Source: Macrothele yani
Taxonomy: Eukaryota; Arthropoda; Arachnida; Araneae; Macrothelidae
Direction: 5' to 3'
Assembly: GCA_039090855.1 (NCBI GenBank)
Contig: CM077002.1
Location: 85,812,194 to 85,876,193, forward strand
DNA: 64,000 bases
Every line of letters starts with the position of its first letter. Positions within the stretch are counted from its first letter, which is position 1. The position numbers and the translations under genes are program-made. The notes under the pieces are model-generated. The model did no database searches. It was given only the letters and a program-made list of their open reading frames with translations, and was not told the DNA's origin. Positions 33,587-45,415 of the stretch are shown here, in pieces.

Positions 33587-34500
33587 TCACACCACCTTTT
33601 CTGCCGCTTTCCTTCCTGCCAGATCTGAAAGTAGCTTCTCTATTTCGGCGAATCTTGGGACGTAGTCCCTATAATAACTGCATAGCTCTAGGAAGCTACA
33701 CACCTCCTTCTTTGTCTTGGGAGGATCCAGGTCCCTGACTGCCTGCCACTTCTCTGGGTCTGGCTGGTGAACTCCCGAGCCGACCACATGCCCTAAATAG
33801 TTTACCTTTTCCCTGACAAAACAACACTTCTTTAAATTGCCGGTGAACCCTGCTTCCTCTAAACTCCTGATTAGTCGCCCCAAATCCTGCTAGTGCTCCT
33901 CCAAATTCTTGGAGAACACCGCAACGTCGTCGAGCTGTGCTACACCATATTCCAAATAAGGGCGGAGCACCTTGTTTATTACCCTCTGAAATGTTGCCAC
34001 GGTCCGCGACAGACCAAAAGGCATAACCCTCCACTGAAATAAACCCCGATTGGTGGCCAATGTGGTATATTTCCTGCTCTCGGGGTCCACCGGTATTTGA
34101 TAATACCCTTTGAGCATGTCTAGAGTGGTAATGTATTTCACCGCCCCCACCTTCACCAGTAGATCTGGTATGTGTGACATCGGGAAAACGTCCGAAACGG
34201 TGTAGGAATTAAACATTCTAGAATCCACGCACATCAGCGTCTGCACGCTTAGCCACGCATACTATCGGATGGCCGTATTCCTCATTGGATTCTTCAATCA
34301 TCCCCTTGTCACACAATTCCTGAATTTGACTTTATACTGCTGCCTACATGTACTGGGGAACTTTGTACCGATGCTGGGTACGTAGTACGCTCCCCGACTT
34401 AATGGTGATCACATGTTTTCTTTTGGAGGTTTTCGGCACTTCTCCAGAAAAGAATTTTCTTGAGTTGCTTACTAAACGTTGCAGCTCCCAAAGTTGCTCT
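33587..34500 (-). pseudogene. pol: Gypsy reverse transcriptase, with stops
   Basis: The N-terminal stretch is recognisable before the main frame: FSGEVPKTSKRKHVITIKSG and QIQELCDKGMIEESNEEYGH. The main frame (33890-34246) has TTLDMLKGYYQIPVD (motif A Asp), MPFGLSRTVATFQRVIN (motif B) and AQLDDVAVFS (motif C; the usual Tyr is Gln). After a stop, LEEAGFTGNLKKCCF, VNYLGHVVG and SFLELCSYYRDYVPRFAEI (thumb/connection) follow. FDRPFVLHTDRVGLA at 33,278-33,556 starts RNase H. The enzyme copied element RNA to DNA; it is inactive now. Confidence 0.9.
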
Positions 34501-35690
34501 TAGGTGATCTTCGGAATCTCTACCTTTATCTCCCTAACATTTTCTTTCTCTTCTCCTATCTTTTCCGTAGGTGCCTTTTCTAAATTTCCGAAGTCGTCGT
34601 CCGACTCGAAAATCATCCCAACCACGTTGATTCTGGGCTTAAACTCCCTTAGCATACCAACGCGCATATGGCGGCGTTGCCGGCGGCCTAGATCAACAAC
34701 ATAGCTGCCCCCTTTTTTCCTAAGATGTGCACTGGCCAGTCCACGTGGCATACACCTAATTTTTGGAGTATGGGATTAAAGCTATTACTTAGTCTCCTAC
34801 CTCGAATGACTTCTGTCTCTGCCAACGGTTGTAATACGAGGTGCACCGCCGCTGTCTTTTCTGCAGGGCCACCTTCTCCATCCTCTCTTTCATATCTTGC
34901 AGATACTGTACCGCCGATACTGAGATACCAATGGGCAGTCTGCACTCCCCCGCCCAATTCTTCTACAAGGTAGCCAATGGTCCAACTGCTTCCCTACCGT
35001 ATAACAATTGGAATAGTGCTACGCCCGTGGTCATGCCGGGTACCTCCGTATATGCCCATAAAAGATAAGATAAGGCCTTATACCACTGCCGTGGCTGCTC
35101 TCTTATGACATGGTGCAGCATCCCGTTCAAAGTTTTGTTGAAACGTTCTACCAACCCTTTGGCGGAAGGATTGTCCAACACGGAGAACCTAGGTGTCGAA
35201 ACTAGACGCCTTAGTATCTGCTACGTCAAACCCGACACAAAATTCGTACCCCTATCCATTGCCACCACCTCTGGGATGCCTGATCGCTGGAAAATCTCCA
35301 AAAGCACATCACACATACTCTTTGCATTCAGTGACGTCAAACATACTGCCCATCGAGTATGCTGGTCCATCATCACTAACATCCAGCGGTGCCTCTTACT
35401 AGACGGTGGCTTTATTGGTCCGATCAGGTCGACATTGACTAGTTGAAAAGGTAGAGCGGGCCGTTATACTACTAAGGTGTAACTAACCATTGACCACTTG
35501 AAAAGGTGTAACTGCCGTTATCGGCACCCGGTCTCCTCTTGTGATGGGACCTAGCAACTGGCAGGCCTCGCACCCATCACAGTACCTCCTAACATCTTTC
35601 TTAATGGTCGGTCAATAGAATGACTATCTGATACTTTCCAGTGTTTTCTTGTGACCTAAGTGTGCCGAATCGTGGGCTAACTTCATGTCC
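34500..35690 (-). pseudogene. pol: Gypsy integrase, with stops
   Basis: Read on the minus strand, the zinc domain has H-x3-H (AHDSAHLGHKKT) and CDGCEACQ. The catalytic core has VDLIGPIKPPS (first Asp), AMDRGTNFVSG (second Asp) and NPSAKGLVERFNKTLNGML (Glu); spacing of the first two acids is about 57 residues, as usual for Gypsy. The C-terminal part has KKGGSYVVDLGRRQRRHMRV and LREFKPRIN, like a GPY/F-type end. At least three in-frame stops occur. It inserted element DNA into the host genome. It is unusually placed between protease and RT. Confidence 0.88.
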
Positions 35691-36191
35691 TGCTCTCTGT
35701 GACTACTAACTGATTGGTGGGCTGGCCTAACACTCGTTCCCTATGATGTAACAAACCATACATGTACCCATATTCTCCCTTTCCTTCCTTCGCACAACGG
35801 TGCGCTTCCTTCAGAGTCGTATCCTCCCCTTGTTGGGCTTTAAATCTACCGTAGACCGACATCCACGAACTATCACTAATCTCCTCTCCTCCATGGCCTA
35901 AGTCCCGCCCACTCTCCGAACTCGCCTCGCCAAATGTGCCTTCAACGGATTGGCTCTCCGACACTACTCCTCCGCTGGCCCCGTCTACTTCCACCTGAGC
36001 CTCCGCTCTTGCCTGCGGCGTCTCTTCGGATCCCGCGGCTCCGACCCTATTTGCAGGAATGGGTACGCTACACTCCTGGGCTCCTATTTCGGTAATTCTA
36101 TTTCCTGCGCTATATCTCCCTGTGTACCAACGCTTTCCTGTCCGTTAACTGCCTTTCCTGCCTCTACGGCCCATTCCGGACTGGAATTTTT

Positions 36192-36530
36192 CTACGCTGT
36201 CATATTAGCATAATCTCCTGGGGTAATTATTGGATCATTACTGAGATTTGGCACTATCACACAGATGATCTTGCTCGTTCCTATCGATTCATTTCCAGCC
36301 TTCTCTAATCCTGTTTCTACTATCTTCACTCGTAATCTTTTAATAGTAAACGTTGCTGTCCTTCCGTCAAATCCGGACAGATCTACCGTACCTATCTCCT
36401 CCGTCTGTTTTTCATCTAAGAATCCCCGTTTTATACAATTAAACTCCTCGCCAGTATCCACGATGACTCGTGCCTGGTGCCCATGCTCCGTTCTTATCAA
36501 TATCTGTTCCCCTACTGGAATTCTCCTCAT
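36192..36530 (-). pseudogene. pol: Gypsy aspartic protease
   Basis: The frame has ARVIVDTGEEFNCIKRGF, with the catalytic DTG triad, then GFDGRTATF and VKIVETGLEK strands and a C-terminal IITPGDYANM. It fits a retropepsin-like domain of about 100 residues. It lies between the gag zinc knuckle and integrase. Confidence 0.75.
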
Positions 36531-36689
36531 TTCACATCTATCATCAGTAGGGCCTAATATCCTTCCATTTTTGCACTTATCTTCCTTTCGCTATCCTTCA
36601 CCTCGGTCCCGGACACATCTTCGGTCTCCCTCACTCGATCTCTTCCACCTAACGTATCTGTTCCACCTTGGACGTATCATTCGTCCAAT

Positions 36690-37886
36690 AATGTGAAGCA
36701 CTCTTATTATCCGAATTCTCAGTTATCTTCTTAGAACATTGGCATGCCGATGCCCGGCTAGTTCGCATCTGAAACATATTACCCCCGGTCAAAATTCGGA
36801 TTTCCCTGGTTCCCTTGCGATCCACCTCTGTTTACAAAACCTTGTCCTGAAAAAGGAAGTTTCTCTTTTTGAAAAGGTACGCTATCCCCACTGCGCTTCT
36901 TCTTTCCCGCACCATTTTCTTCCGTACCATACTGGCTTCCTTTATACACAGACCCCGAAAGATAGTACCATTTCGTCTTTCCTTCCCCTATATCTAGAGC
37001 CTCCACTTGGCTCTCGTAAAAATCACAGAGCTCTCCTAACTCTTTCGCTAACACTAACTTTCCTACTGATCTCCTTTGTAACAAATAAGTTTTCAAATTT
37101 GGTGATAATAATTCTTTGAACTTATCACAGATTAGAAGATTCATCAACTGGTCGAATTATTTCAACCCGCTGTTCTCCATATAGTACTGAAGCATTCTTC
37201 GGATGCGTCCTGCTAAATGTTGGTAGCTTCCCCTCTGTTTCGTCGGATAGCCTCGAACTGTTTCAGATATATGTCTGGTGTCAATTGGTACTCCCCAAAA
37301 TGGCTTCCTTTACGGTGTCGTAGTTGTCGTATTGTTCCACCGTAAGACGGCGAAACAAATGATTAACACAATCTAGCAAAAACTAGCCGTCCCTGCATAT
37401 TTGCTGGAACAGAACGCAAAAGAAATGCCCTCTCTAAGGTGTCGATGAAGTCCAGAATTTCTTCCGGCTTTGAAGGACTGCGCTGCAAGGTCTTCTTCTC
37501 TAGAATTCTCATGTAGTCGGCTATCTTGACCTGACTCTCCCCTTGCGTCAACGAGACGTTCTTATCATGAGCCAATTCTAATTTCTTTATCACAAAACTT
37601 CTTTTTCCTTTTTATCTGCTAATTATAATTATAACCACCTCTGTTCTAATTTTCTTTGTTCTCTCTCGTTCAGCCTCTAATTCTAATTTTCTTTGTTCTC
37701 CTGCTTTTTTCTGTTCCAACTCAAGCACTCTTAACTTAAAATCCCATTCCATCTTAACTGCCCCTTCATCCCTCCAGCATTAACCATTATTTCATTACTG
37801 AAATTTAATTCGTCGTCTTGTTTTCCTTCTGACGACCTATCGTCGTCTTCCTCACGCTGATTCCCATCCAAAAACTGCTTAGGCAT
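36690..37886 (-). pseudogene. gag: Gypsy Gag with zinc knuckle, with frameshifts
   Basis: A likely start is MPKQFLDGNQREEDDDRSSE at 37,886. The middle frame (37363-37593) has KPEEILDFIDTLERAFLLRS, a capsid-like segment. The next (36779-37147) has MMNLLICDKFKELLSPNLKT, SVGKLVLAKELGELCDFYES and a basic glycine-rich tail. ICFRCELAGHRHANV near 36,745-36,785 is a CCHC knuckle whose last Cys is Val. Gag packages element RNA; several breaks make this copy non-functional. Confidence 0.75.
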
Positions 37887-37887
37887 T

Positions 37888-39590
37888 TTTGTACACTAAT
37901 AATATATACAATACATGAATACAAACACAACAATATGACCCAATTTCATGATGATAGCCTTTGATTTCCACCTTGAAGTTCCTTCATTCCCTACTGTAAC
38001 TCTGCAGGGTTTTTTTATGGCCTACTACCTTTGATGCATAAAAATAATGTAATTCTGATCTTTTTCGGTTTCTTCCTCTTACCATTTATTTTAACAAAAA
38101 AACAATTCAGTACCCTTGAAAATTTTCTCTTGTACCAATCGGGCTCTGACCTTGTAGTACCCTGATGAAGTTACTACTATCTTTCCTAACCTTACACACC
38201 GGTATCAATTCAGATAAGAAAATTTCGTCAACAAAGTTGCACTTACTGGAGCTACTCGTGCTCCCCTCTATTTCTTCTGTAGCGGCTTGTATCGCGGCGC
38301 AGCGGTGTCCTAAACAGAACCGTCCGGCCTTGAATTTCCTTGCAAGGCGTGGTCCTAGCCAGTACCTTGGTTACAGGACTCCCTGGCAACTGGTCGCCGC
38401 CTCGGTTATCCCGTCTAGACGTCTACCCAGGTTACAGGCGCTCCCGGTCAATGCGCCTTGGATGCAGGGTCCTCGAGTTGATGCGTCTCGTTCACCGGTC
38501 CGCCGGTATATGTTACTTGGCTGTACTCCCCGTCCGTCTACGGGTTGTACTCAATCACAGCGATATATTTTGTCCAAGTCCAGAACAATATATTTACCTA
38601 TGTGCCTAGCAACTGGCGTTCTCTATGCCTCCTTTAAGCTCGCCTCATTGCATCCTACCGACTTGACCATTTTTCCCTATATGCTGTGGGGGCGAAAGCC
38701 ACATGTCAATTACCATAGAATACCGTTGGTCTTATCTTTCCGTGATTCGAATAATTATCCCACAGTACGATAGAGGTAAGATCCTTTGCAATAGAACTAT
38801 CCATCAAACAACTACTAAGCATAGTGAGGCGCTAGCTCTTTCAGCTTTCTTTAAATGTATCTGCTATCGAGAGAGGGGAGGTAAGATTGCATATAATCCC
38901 TCTGGCACAAAGCATTCAATAGGCATAAGTAAAACTTAACAACTTTAATGTAGCATCAAGTCCGGCCACTCGTTTCAAACGATCCAGTTGCTTTCCATTT
39001 GCAATAGACGTAGAGGCTTCAGTATCGGCTCCTTCGCTAAGATGATCCTAATTCTAGGACCCGTTGTTTCCTGGTATCAAACTTACGGAGTAAGTGAGGG
39101 CTACACTTAGGCTGTGTCACTTGAACTTCAGTCAGTAACTCCACGCTTCACTCGATATAAAATCAGTCAACTCCGGTGAGATCCTCGGAAAGCCTATATC
39201 ACTGTGTCCGTACAATTCCCGTAACTTCGGAAAAACTTAGCATCCCCTCGTCGAGAACGCTTCTCAGCGCGAGTTCCTCGCTGGAACCTGGCTCCTCTTC
39301 AAACCCAACCTGCTCCTGCCGGAATTCGAGACAGACTCCCTCCTGCGAGGTAACGTTCTCCTTACTTCCCATTGGCTCACAATTACCTTCTCCGCACTTC
39401 TACGTGGAGGGCGCCCGGTGAAAGTCCCCTGACCTTCTCTCTCTGGGTCACCCCCACCCTCCTTCTACTCTCGCCACGTTTCGTGACTTCCAGCTCTTGG
39501 CCTGGATGCGAACGTCAGCTCGGTTGACCTCTGGATTCGTCACGCCGGTTTCTTTATCGCGATTTGAAACGCGAATGGTTCGTAACAACA
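37888..39590 (-). repeat. Putative 5' LTR and leader of the Gypsy element
   Basis: The outer end reads TGTTGTTACGAACCATTCGC on the minus strand. A TATA-like TTTTATATC lies near 39,155-39,163. The inner LTR end and primer site could not be fixed; TGGCTTTCGCCCCCAC near 38,690 is one candidate. A plus-strand open frame (38165-38773) in this stretch has no family motifs. Confidence 0.45.
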
Positions 39591-39938
39591 CTAGTGCCCC
39601 CGGTAAATACATAGCTTAGCAAATAACATACATTGGAATACATTTGACATAACGTGTTGGCCAGACACTCTGGCGCCTGCTAGTTTTAAGCATGGTTTCG
39701 TGTGCCCCTTTCCCTAATGTACACTGGCGTGCAAAAATGAAGGACGAGACGGTTTTTCGAATGTAACTTCGTGCAGAAGTGCTCCACATAGACTCAAATC
39801 ATACCATAAGATCCCTAAGATGTAAAAATATGGGACAAGTAAGCAAAACCGTCCAAACAAGGAATCCAAAAGATACAAAGGCACTTTATTGAAAAGGTAG
39901 CTTCGAGCACAACTGGACAGAAGACAGAAACATCCATG

Positions 39939-40311
39939 TCACAGGCGGCTGCCAAGAAAAATCCAGTCTTTAGTAAGGGATATAGTATCACCCTTGACTG
40001 CGTTGCAGGATTTACAACGTCTGTCCATGATGAGGACGAGGTTGTCAAGGAGCTGTTGAGGCATCGCGACCCATTCCCCTTGTAGTGCCAATCGCAGCTG
40101 CGGAATCGTTGCTGGCGGCTGGTGACGTGCTGCCAAGCGTTTCCCGAGAAGGTCCCACACGTGTTCGATTGGATTTAAGTCCGGGGACCTTGCGGGACAA
40201 TCCAAGCGTTGAACATCTTCACTCTCCAACAGCTCTGCGACAGCCACTGTGCGATGAGGTGTAGCGTTGTCGTCCATGAAGAGGAACTCAGGACCCATAG
40301 CACCTTTAAAC
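39939..40311 (-). pseudogene. Tc1-E transposase, C-terminal half
   Basis: The frame starts at the foldback junction and reads GAMGPEFLFMDDNATPHRTV (second Asp), SPDLNPIEHVWDLLGKRL (Glu) and ends KSCNAVKGDTIS. The N-terminal half is 4.4 kb away at 44.7-45.4 kb. Removing the insertion and one target duplication joins the halves in frame at the RLFKG/AMGPE motif. Confidence 0.9.
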
Positions 40312-40555
40312 GGGTATCGTTCACTTGACCGAAAATCACTTCGCCGAAAATCACTTGATCGAAAGGTACATTTCACCGAAGGGTCACTTGACCGAAAAGT
40401 TCATTTCACCGAAAGATCACTTCACCTAAAAGTTCATTTCATCGAAAGGACACTTGATCGAAAAGTTCATTTCACCGAAAGATTACTTTACCTAAAAGTT
40501 CATTATATCGAAAGATCATTTCACCGAATGGTCAGTTTATCGAAAACTTAGAATT
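40312..40555 (+). repeat. FB1 left terminal array of ~17-bp repeats
   Basis: Degenerate units such as TTCATTTCACCGAAAG and TCACTTGACCGAAAAG alternate. The inverted counterpart is at 44,448-44,699. Confidence 0.9.
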
Positions 40556-40699
40556 TTGTTGTTATAGATCTGTTGGAGTATGGTGCTGGTTTTTAAAAAA
40601 CTGGTCACCTAAACATTATTGGATTGTATAAAAAATACACTTTTAATTTCTTTTAAACACCTCCCCATAAGTAGGTTTTTCGAAATATAACATTAATTA

Positions 40700-42090
40700 T
40701 AAGTCATAGATAGACCTGTGCCTTTTTGCCAAATTTTAATCCCCCGAGCTCATATTCATGAAGTTTACATAACAACTCAAGTTAATGAGTTGTTATGTAA
40801 ACACACTTATTCAGACAAAAAAAAAATCAGTTTTAGGGCCCTTGGCCTCGGTTTAGGCCTTTTTAGAACATTTTAATCGTGCGTGCTCATATTCATAAGG
40901 TTTACGTAAAATGTCCAGCTAATAATGTTGCACATTTATTCAGGCAAAAAAGAATCAATTTTTGGGCCCTATGCCTCGGCTTAGGCCTTTTTAGAAAATA
41001 TTAACCGTGCGTGCTCATGTTTATAAGGTTTACATAAAAACTAAAGTTAATGATGTTGTACTCTTATTCAGGCCAAAAGAATCAGTCTTAAAGCCCTTGG
41101 CCTCGTTTTAGGCCTTTTTAGAAAATTTTAATCCTGCATGCTCATATTTATAAGGTTTACATAAAATGTCAAGTTAATAATGTCGCACATTTATTGAGGC
41201 AAAAAAGAATCAATATTAGGGCCATAGGCCTCGCTTAGGCCTTTTTAGCAAATTTTAATCGTGCTTGCTCATGTTCATAAGCTTTACATAAAAAGTCAAG
41301 TTAATAATGTTGCAATTTTTTTCAGGCAAAAAGAATCAATTTTAAGGTCCTAGGCCTCGGCTTAGGCCTTTTTAGAAAATAATAACGGTACGTGCTCATG
41401 TTCATAGGTTCACCTAAAAACTCAAGTTAATGATGTTGCACACTTTTCAGGCTAAAAGAATCAAGTTTAGGGCTCTAGGCCTCGGCTTAGGCCTTTTTAG
41501 CAGATTTTAATCGTGCGTGCTCATATTCATAAGGTTTACATAACAACTCAAGTTAATGATGTTGTACACTTATTCAGGCCAAAAGAAGCAGTCTTAAAGC
41601 CCTAGGTCTCGGCTTAGGCCTTTTTAGAAAATTGTAATCGTGCGTGCTCATATTTATAAGGTTTACATAAAATGTCAAGTTAATAATGTCGCCCATTTAT
41701 TCAGGCAAAAAAGAATCAATTTTAGGGCCCTAGACCTCGGCTTAGGCCTTTATCGCAAATTTTAATCGTGCGTGCTCATATTCATAAGGTTTACGTAAAA
41801 AGTCAAGTTAATAATGTTGCACATGTATTCAGGCAAAAAAGAATCAATTTTATTGCCCTTAGGCCTTTTTTTTTTTTTTAGCTTAGGCGTTTTTAGAAAA
41901 TTCTAATCTTGCTGGTTTATAAGTTTACATAAAATGTCAAGTTAATAAGTTAATAATGTTGCACATTTATTAAGGCAAAAAAGAATAAATTTTATTGCCC
42001 TTAGGGCTTTTTTTTTTTTTTTTAGCTTAGGCGTTTTTAGAAAATTCTAATCTTGCTTGTTCATAAGTTTACATAAAATGTCAAGTTAAA
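40700..42090 (+). repeat. FB1 left internal ~128-bp tandem array
   Basis: About ten units are marked by TTAGGCCTTTTTAGAAAATT, then CGTGCGTGCTCATATTCATA, GGTTTACATAAAATGTCAAG and AAAAAGAATCAATTTTAGGG. Confidence 0.9.
40763..40801. repeat. 17-bp palindrome inside one FB1 monomer
   Basis: GTTTACATAACAACTCA at 40763-40779 and its reverse complement at 40785-40801. Other monomers have ATGATGTTGCACATTTATTC at the right-arm position. Confidence 0.85.
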
Positions 42091-43089
42091 AAAATCAAGA
42101 GGGGGGGTTTAAAGATTGCCGTTTCTGGGCATATATTGAGAACTGAATTAGGAACTCCAAACGCATTTCGCGAAAACGGTCCATGTAAGCCAAGCGAGGC
42201 GAGAATTGCACTTTAATTTGAAGAAAAAAATTGCCGAGGATCCGAGGTACACCTAGTTTTGGGAGGGTGTACCCCCAACTTCCGTAATATTATGTTCGGG
42301 GCCGCTGGAGTCTGTCAGTGTATCCAGGATGTTCCCCTTGAAGCGTCCGCGAGGTCCGTCATCTTGGGGGGGTTGGCTTTCCCCCAAAATGTTAAAATGG
42401 ACGTAGAGCTGTAAACATTAGACCCATGCTTTATATAATGATTCTGTACACGACCACGAATTTTCAGGAATGTGGAGTGAAACTGACCCCCCCCCCCCCC
42501 GTTTCCAAGAGCTCTTCAGGGGTAACATCGAGGATACACTGATGACCGACTCCAGAGGTCCAGAATATAAAATTACGGAAGTTGGGGGTAGAGCCCTCAA
42601 AACCAAGCACCTCGTATCCCTTTTACAGACTTCACCAAATTTCTGGGGGAGGGGGAAGGGCATACATAGTTTGGCACTAAACACAACATGAAGCATAGAA
42701 ATTGCGAGCAAATCCCTTACCTTGAACACCTGTCTGCGCTCTTAGAAACTTGGGGGAGGGTGAATTCGTCCCACATTCCTGAAAATTCGTGATCGTGTAC
42801 AGAATCATTATATAAAGCAAGGTTCTAATGTTTACAGCTCTACGTCCATTTTAACATTTTGGGGGAAAGCCCCTCCCAAAGCTCACGGACTTCGCAGACA
42901 CTTCAAGGGGAACATCCTGGATACACTGACAGACTCCAGCGGCACAGAATATAATACTACGGAAGTTCGGGGTACAGTTCCCTCAAACCAAGTGTACCTC
43001 GGATCATCGGCAATTAATTTCTTCAAATTAAAGCACAATTCTCGCTTGGCTTACATGGAACGTTTTCGCGAAATTCGTTTAGAGTTCTT

Positions 43090-44330
43090 AAAAAGGCCTA
43101 AGCCGAGGCTTAGGGCCCTAAAATTGAATCTTTTTTGTCTCAATAAATGTGCAACATTATTAACTTGACTTTTTGCGTAAACCTTATAAATATGAGCACG
43201 CACGATTAAAATTTGCTAAAAAGGCCTATGCGGAGGCCTAGGGCCCTAAAATTTATTCTTTTTGCCTGAATAAATGTGCGACATTATTAAGTTGACATTT
43301 TATGTAAACCTTATAAATATGAGCAAGCAGGATTAAAATTTTCTAAAAAGGCCTAAGCCGAGGCCTAGGGCTTTAAAGACTGATTCTTTTGGCCTGAATA
43401 AGTGTACAACATCATTAACTTGAGTTGTTATGTAAACGTTATGAACATGAGCACGCACGGTTAAAATTTTCTAAAAAGGCCTAAGCGAGGCCTACGGCCC
43501 TAATATTGATTCTTTTTTGCCTGAATAAATGTGCAACATTATTAACTTAACCTTTTGCGTAAACCTTATAAATATGAGCACGCACGATTAAAATTTGCTA
43601 AAAAGGCCTAAGCGGAGGCCTAGGGCTTTAAGACTGATTCTTTTTTGCCTGAATAAATGTGCAACATTATTAACTTGACTTTTTGCGTAAACCTTATAAA
43701 TATGAGCACGCACGATTAAAATTTGCTAAAAAGGCCTAAGCGGAGGCCTAGGGCCCTAAAATTGATTCTTTTTGCCTGAAAAAATGTGTAACATCATTAA
43801 CTTGATTTTTTATGTAAACCTTATGAACATGAGCACGCACCGTTAAAATTTGCTAAAAAGGCCTAAGCGAGGCCTACGGCACTAATATTGATTCTTTTTG
43901 CCTGAATAAATGTGCGACATTATTAACTTGACATTTTATGTAAACCTTATAAATATGAGCATGCAGGATTAAAATTTTCTAAAAGGGCCTAAGCCGAGGC
44001 CGTGGGCTTTATGACTGATTCTTTTGGCCTAAATAAGTGTACAACATCATTAACTTGAGTTGTTATGTAAACCTTATGAACATGAGCACGCACGGTTAAA
44101 ATTTGCTAAAAAGGCCTAAGCGAGGCCTACGGCCCTAATATTGATTCTTTTTTGCCTGAATAAATGTGCAACGTTATTAACTTGACTTTTCATGTAAACT
44201 ATTTATGAACATGAGGACTGAACATGATTTTTATGAAAAACGTATGAACATGATAAAACTTGCTAAAAAGGCCTAGGCCGAGGCATAGGGACTTAAAATT
44301 AATTATTTTTGCCTTAAAACTAAATCTTTG
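43090..44330 (-). repeat. FB1 right internal ~128-bp tandem array
   Basis: About ten inverted copies of the left-array unit, for example CTAAAAAGGCCTAAGCCGAG. Confidence 0.9.
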
Positions 44331-44447
44331 CGTTCTCTGTGACACGGAGAAATCAAAAGTGCAATTTGAGTATGATCCCCTAACGTTTCGGTGGTCTGTC
44401 TGTCAAACTTGCACCATGCTTCAACAGATCCTGTAATGAAATCTAGC

Positions 44448-44699
44448 GTTTTCGATAAACTGACCCTTCGGTGAAATGACCTTTCGATGAAATGAACTTT
44501 TAGGTAAAGAGACCTTTCGGTGAAATGAACTTTTCGATCAAGTGACCCTTCGGTGAAATGTACCTTTCGATCAAGTGACCCTTCGGTGAAATGAACGCTT
44601 CGATCAAGTGATCTTTCGGTGAAACAATTTTTTCGGTGAAGTGATTTTCGGTCAAGTGACCCTTCGGTGAAGTAAACGTCGGGCAAATGAACCAGACCC
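44448..44699 (-). repeat. FB1 right terminal array of ~17-bp repeats
   Basis: Units such as CTTTCGGTGAAATGAACTTT and CGATCAAGTGACCCTTCGGT are inverted relative to the left array. Confidence 0.9.
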
Positions 44700-45415
44700 C
44701 CTTTAAACAGACGCACGTGAGGCAGGAGAACCTCGGTACAATAGCGGACACCAGTGACTGAACCTCCTTGGAAGATATGGAGGTCAGTACGGCTACCAAG
44801 CATGATACCGCCCCAAACGAGAACTCCGCCACCTCCAAACCGGTTCTTTTTGATGATGTTGGAGGCGTGATTGCGTATTCTCTGCTCTCTCCAGATTTGT
44901 ATACGTCCAGAATCGCTTGTTAGACTAAATCGGCTCTCGTCCGTAAAGAGAACTCGACCCCATTACTCATGTGTCCAGTTTTTGTGTTCCTGGCACCACA
45001 GAAACCGCCGTCTCCGATGAGCAGGCATTAATGGCACACATCGTACTGGTCGTCGTGCAAATAGACCACTTTTGTGCAGCCTCCTGGCCACGGTAAAACG
45101 CGATAACGGACGTCCAGTTGTCTGTTGCATGTGCGTTGCGATTTCTCCTGCTGTCTGCCGTCTGTCTCTTCTCGCCTGTAGGACAATATACCGGTCGTCC
45201 GCCGCCGTGGTTGCTCGTTAATGACCACTGCTAAACTCTTGGACAGCTGTTCCTGTCGTTTGAAATGCTCTCCAAGCTCGTGAAACGATGCTGTGAGCGA
45301 TCCCGAACTCCTCGGCCACACTAGTCAACCTTCTTCCAACTTCCCAATGACGCGACCTCGGGTAAAGTCATCCAGATGTCGTCTACTGGATTGCCTGTTG
45401 GCCATATCACACGGT
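44700..45415 (-). pseudogene. Tc1-E transposase, N-terminal half
   Basis: A start region MANRQSSRRHLDDFTRGRVI at 45,400 or so is followed by frameshifted HTH sequence, then in the last part LGSRTDLHIFQGGSVTGVR and EVLLPHVRLFKG up to the foldback element. The first catalytic Asp region (FTDESRF-like) lies near 44,930 in another frame. Confidence 0.8.

Larger units (their letters stand above)
33420..39590 (-). mobile_element. Ty3/Gypsy retrotransposon with integrase before RT (Gmr1-like order), 3'-truncated
   Basis: On the minus strand the order is putative LTR/leader (from TGTTGTTACGAACC at 39,590), gag, protease, integrase, RT and the start of RNase H. RNase H is cut off near 33.42 kb; no 3' LTR was found. 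Most genes have a few stops. In ordinary Gypsy elements integrase follows RNase H. The sequence between integrase and RT is colinear with a Gypsy RT N-terminus, so the order appears native. Confidence 0.8.
40312..44699. mobile_element. Foldback element FB1 with 9-bp target duplication
   Basis: The element is flanked by CCTTTAAAC at 40303-40311 and 44700-44708. Its ends are GGGTATCGTTCACTTGACCG and, from the right, GGGTCTGGTTCATTTGCCCG. Almost the whole 4,388 bp is an inverted repeat: left arm 40312 to ~42,480, right arm ~42,756 to 44699, with a ~270 bp unpaired centre. Each arm has outer ~17-bp repeats, then about ten ~128-bp repeats, then a unique inner segment. No transposase is encoded, so it must be moved in trans. 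A 9-bp duplication is typical of MULE and Drosophila FB-like elements. Confidence 0.9.

Noticed and set aside
38165..38773. 202-residue plus-strand open frame as a host gene
   Set aside because: It lies antisense to the Gypsy leader/LTR, has no recognisable motif, and its composition (Pro/Arg/Ser rich) reflects GC-rich LTR sequence.
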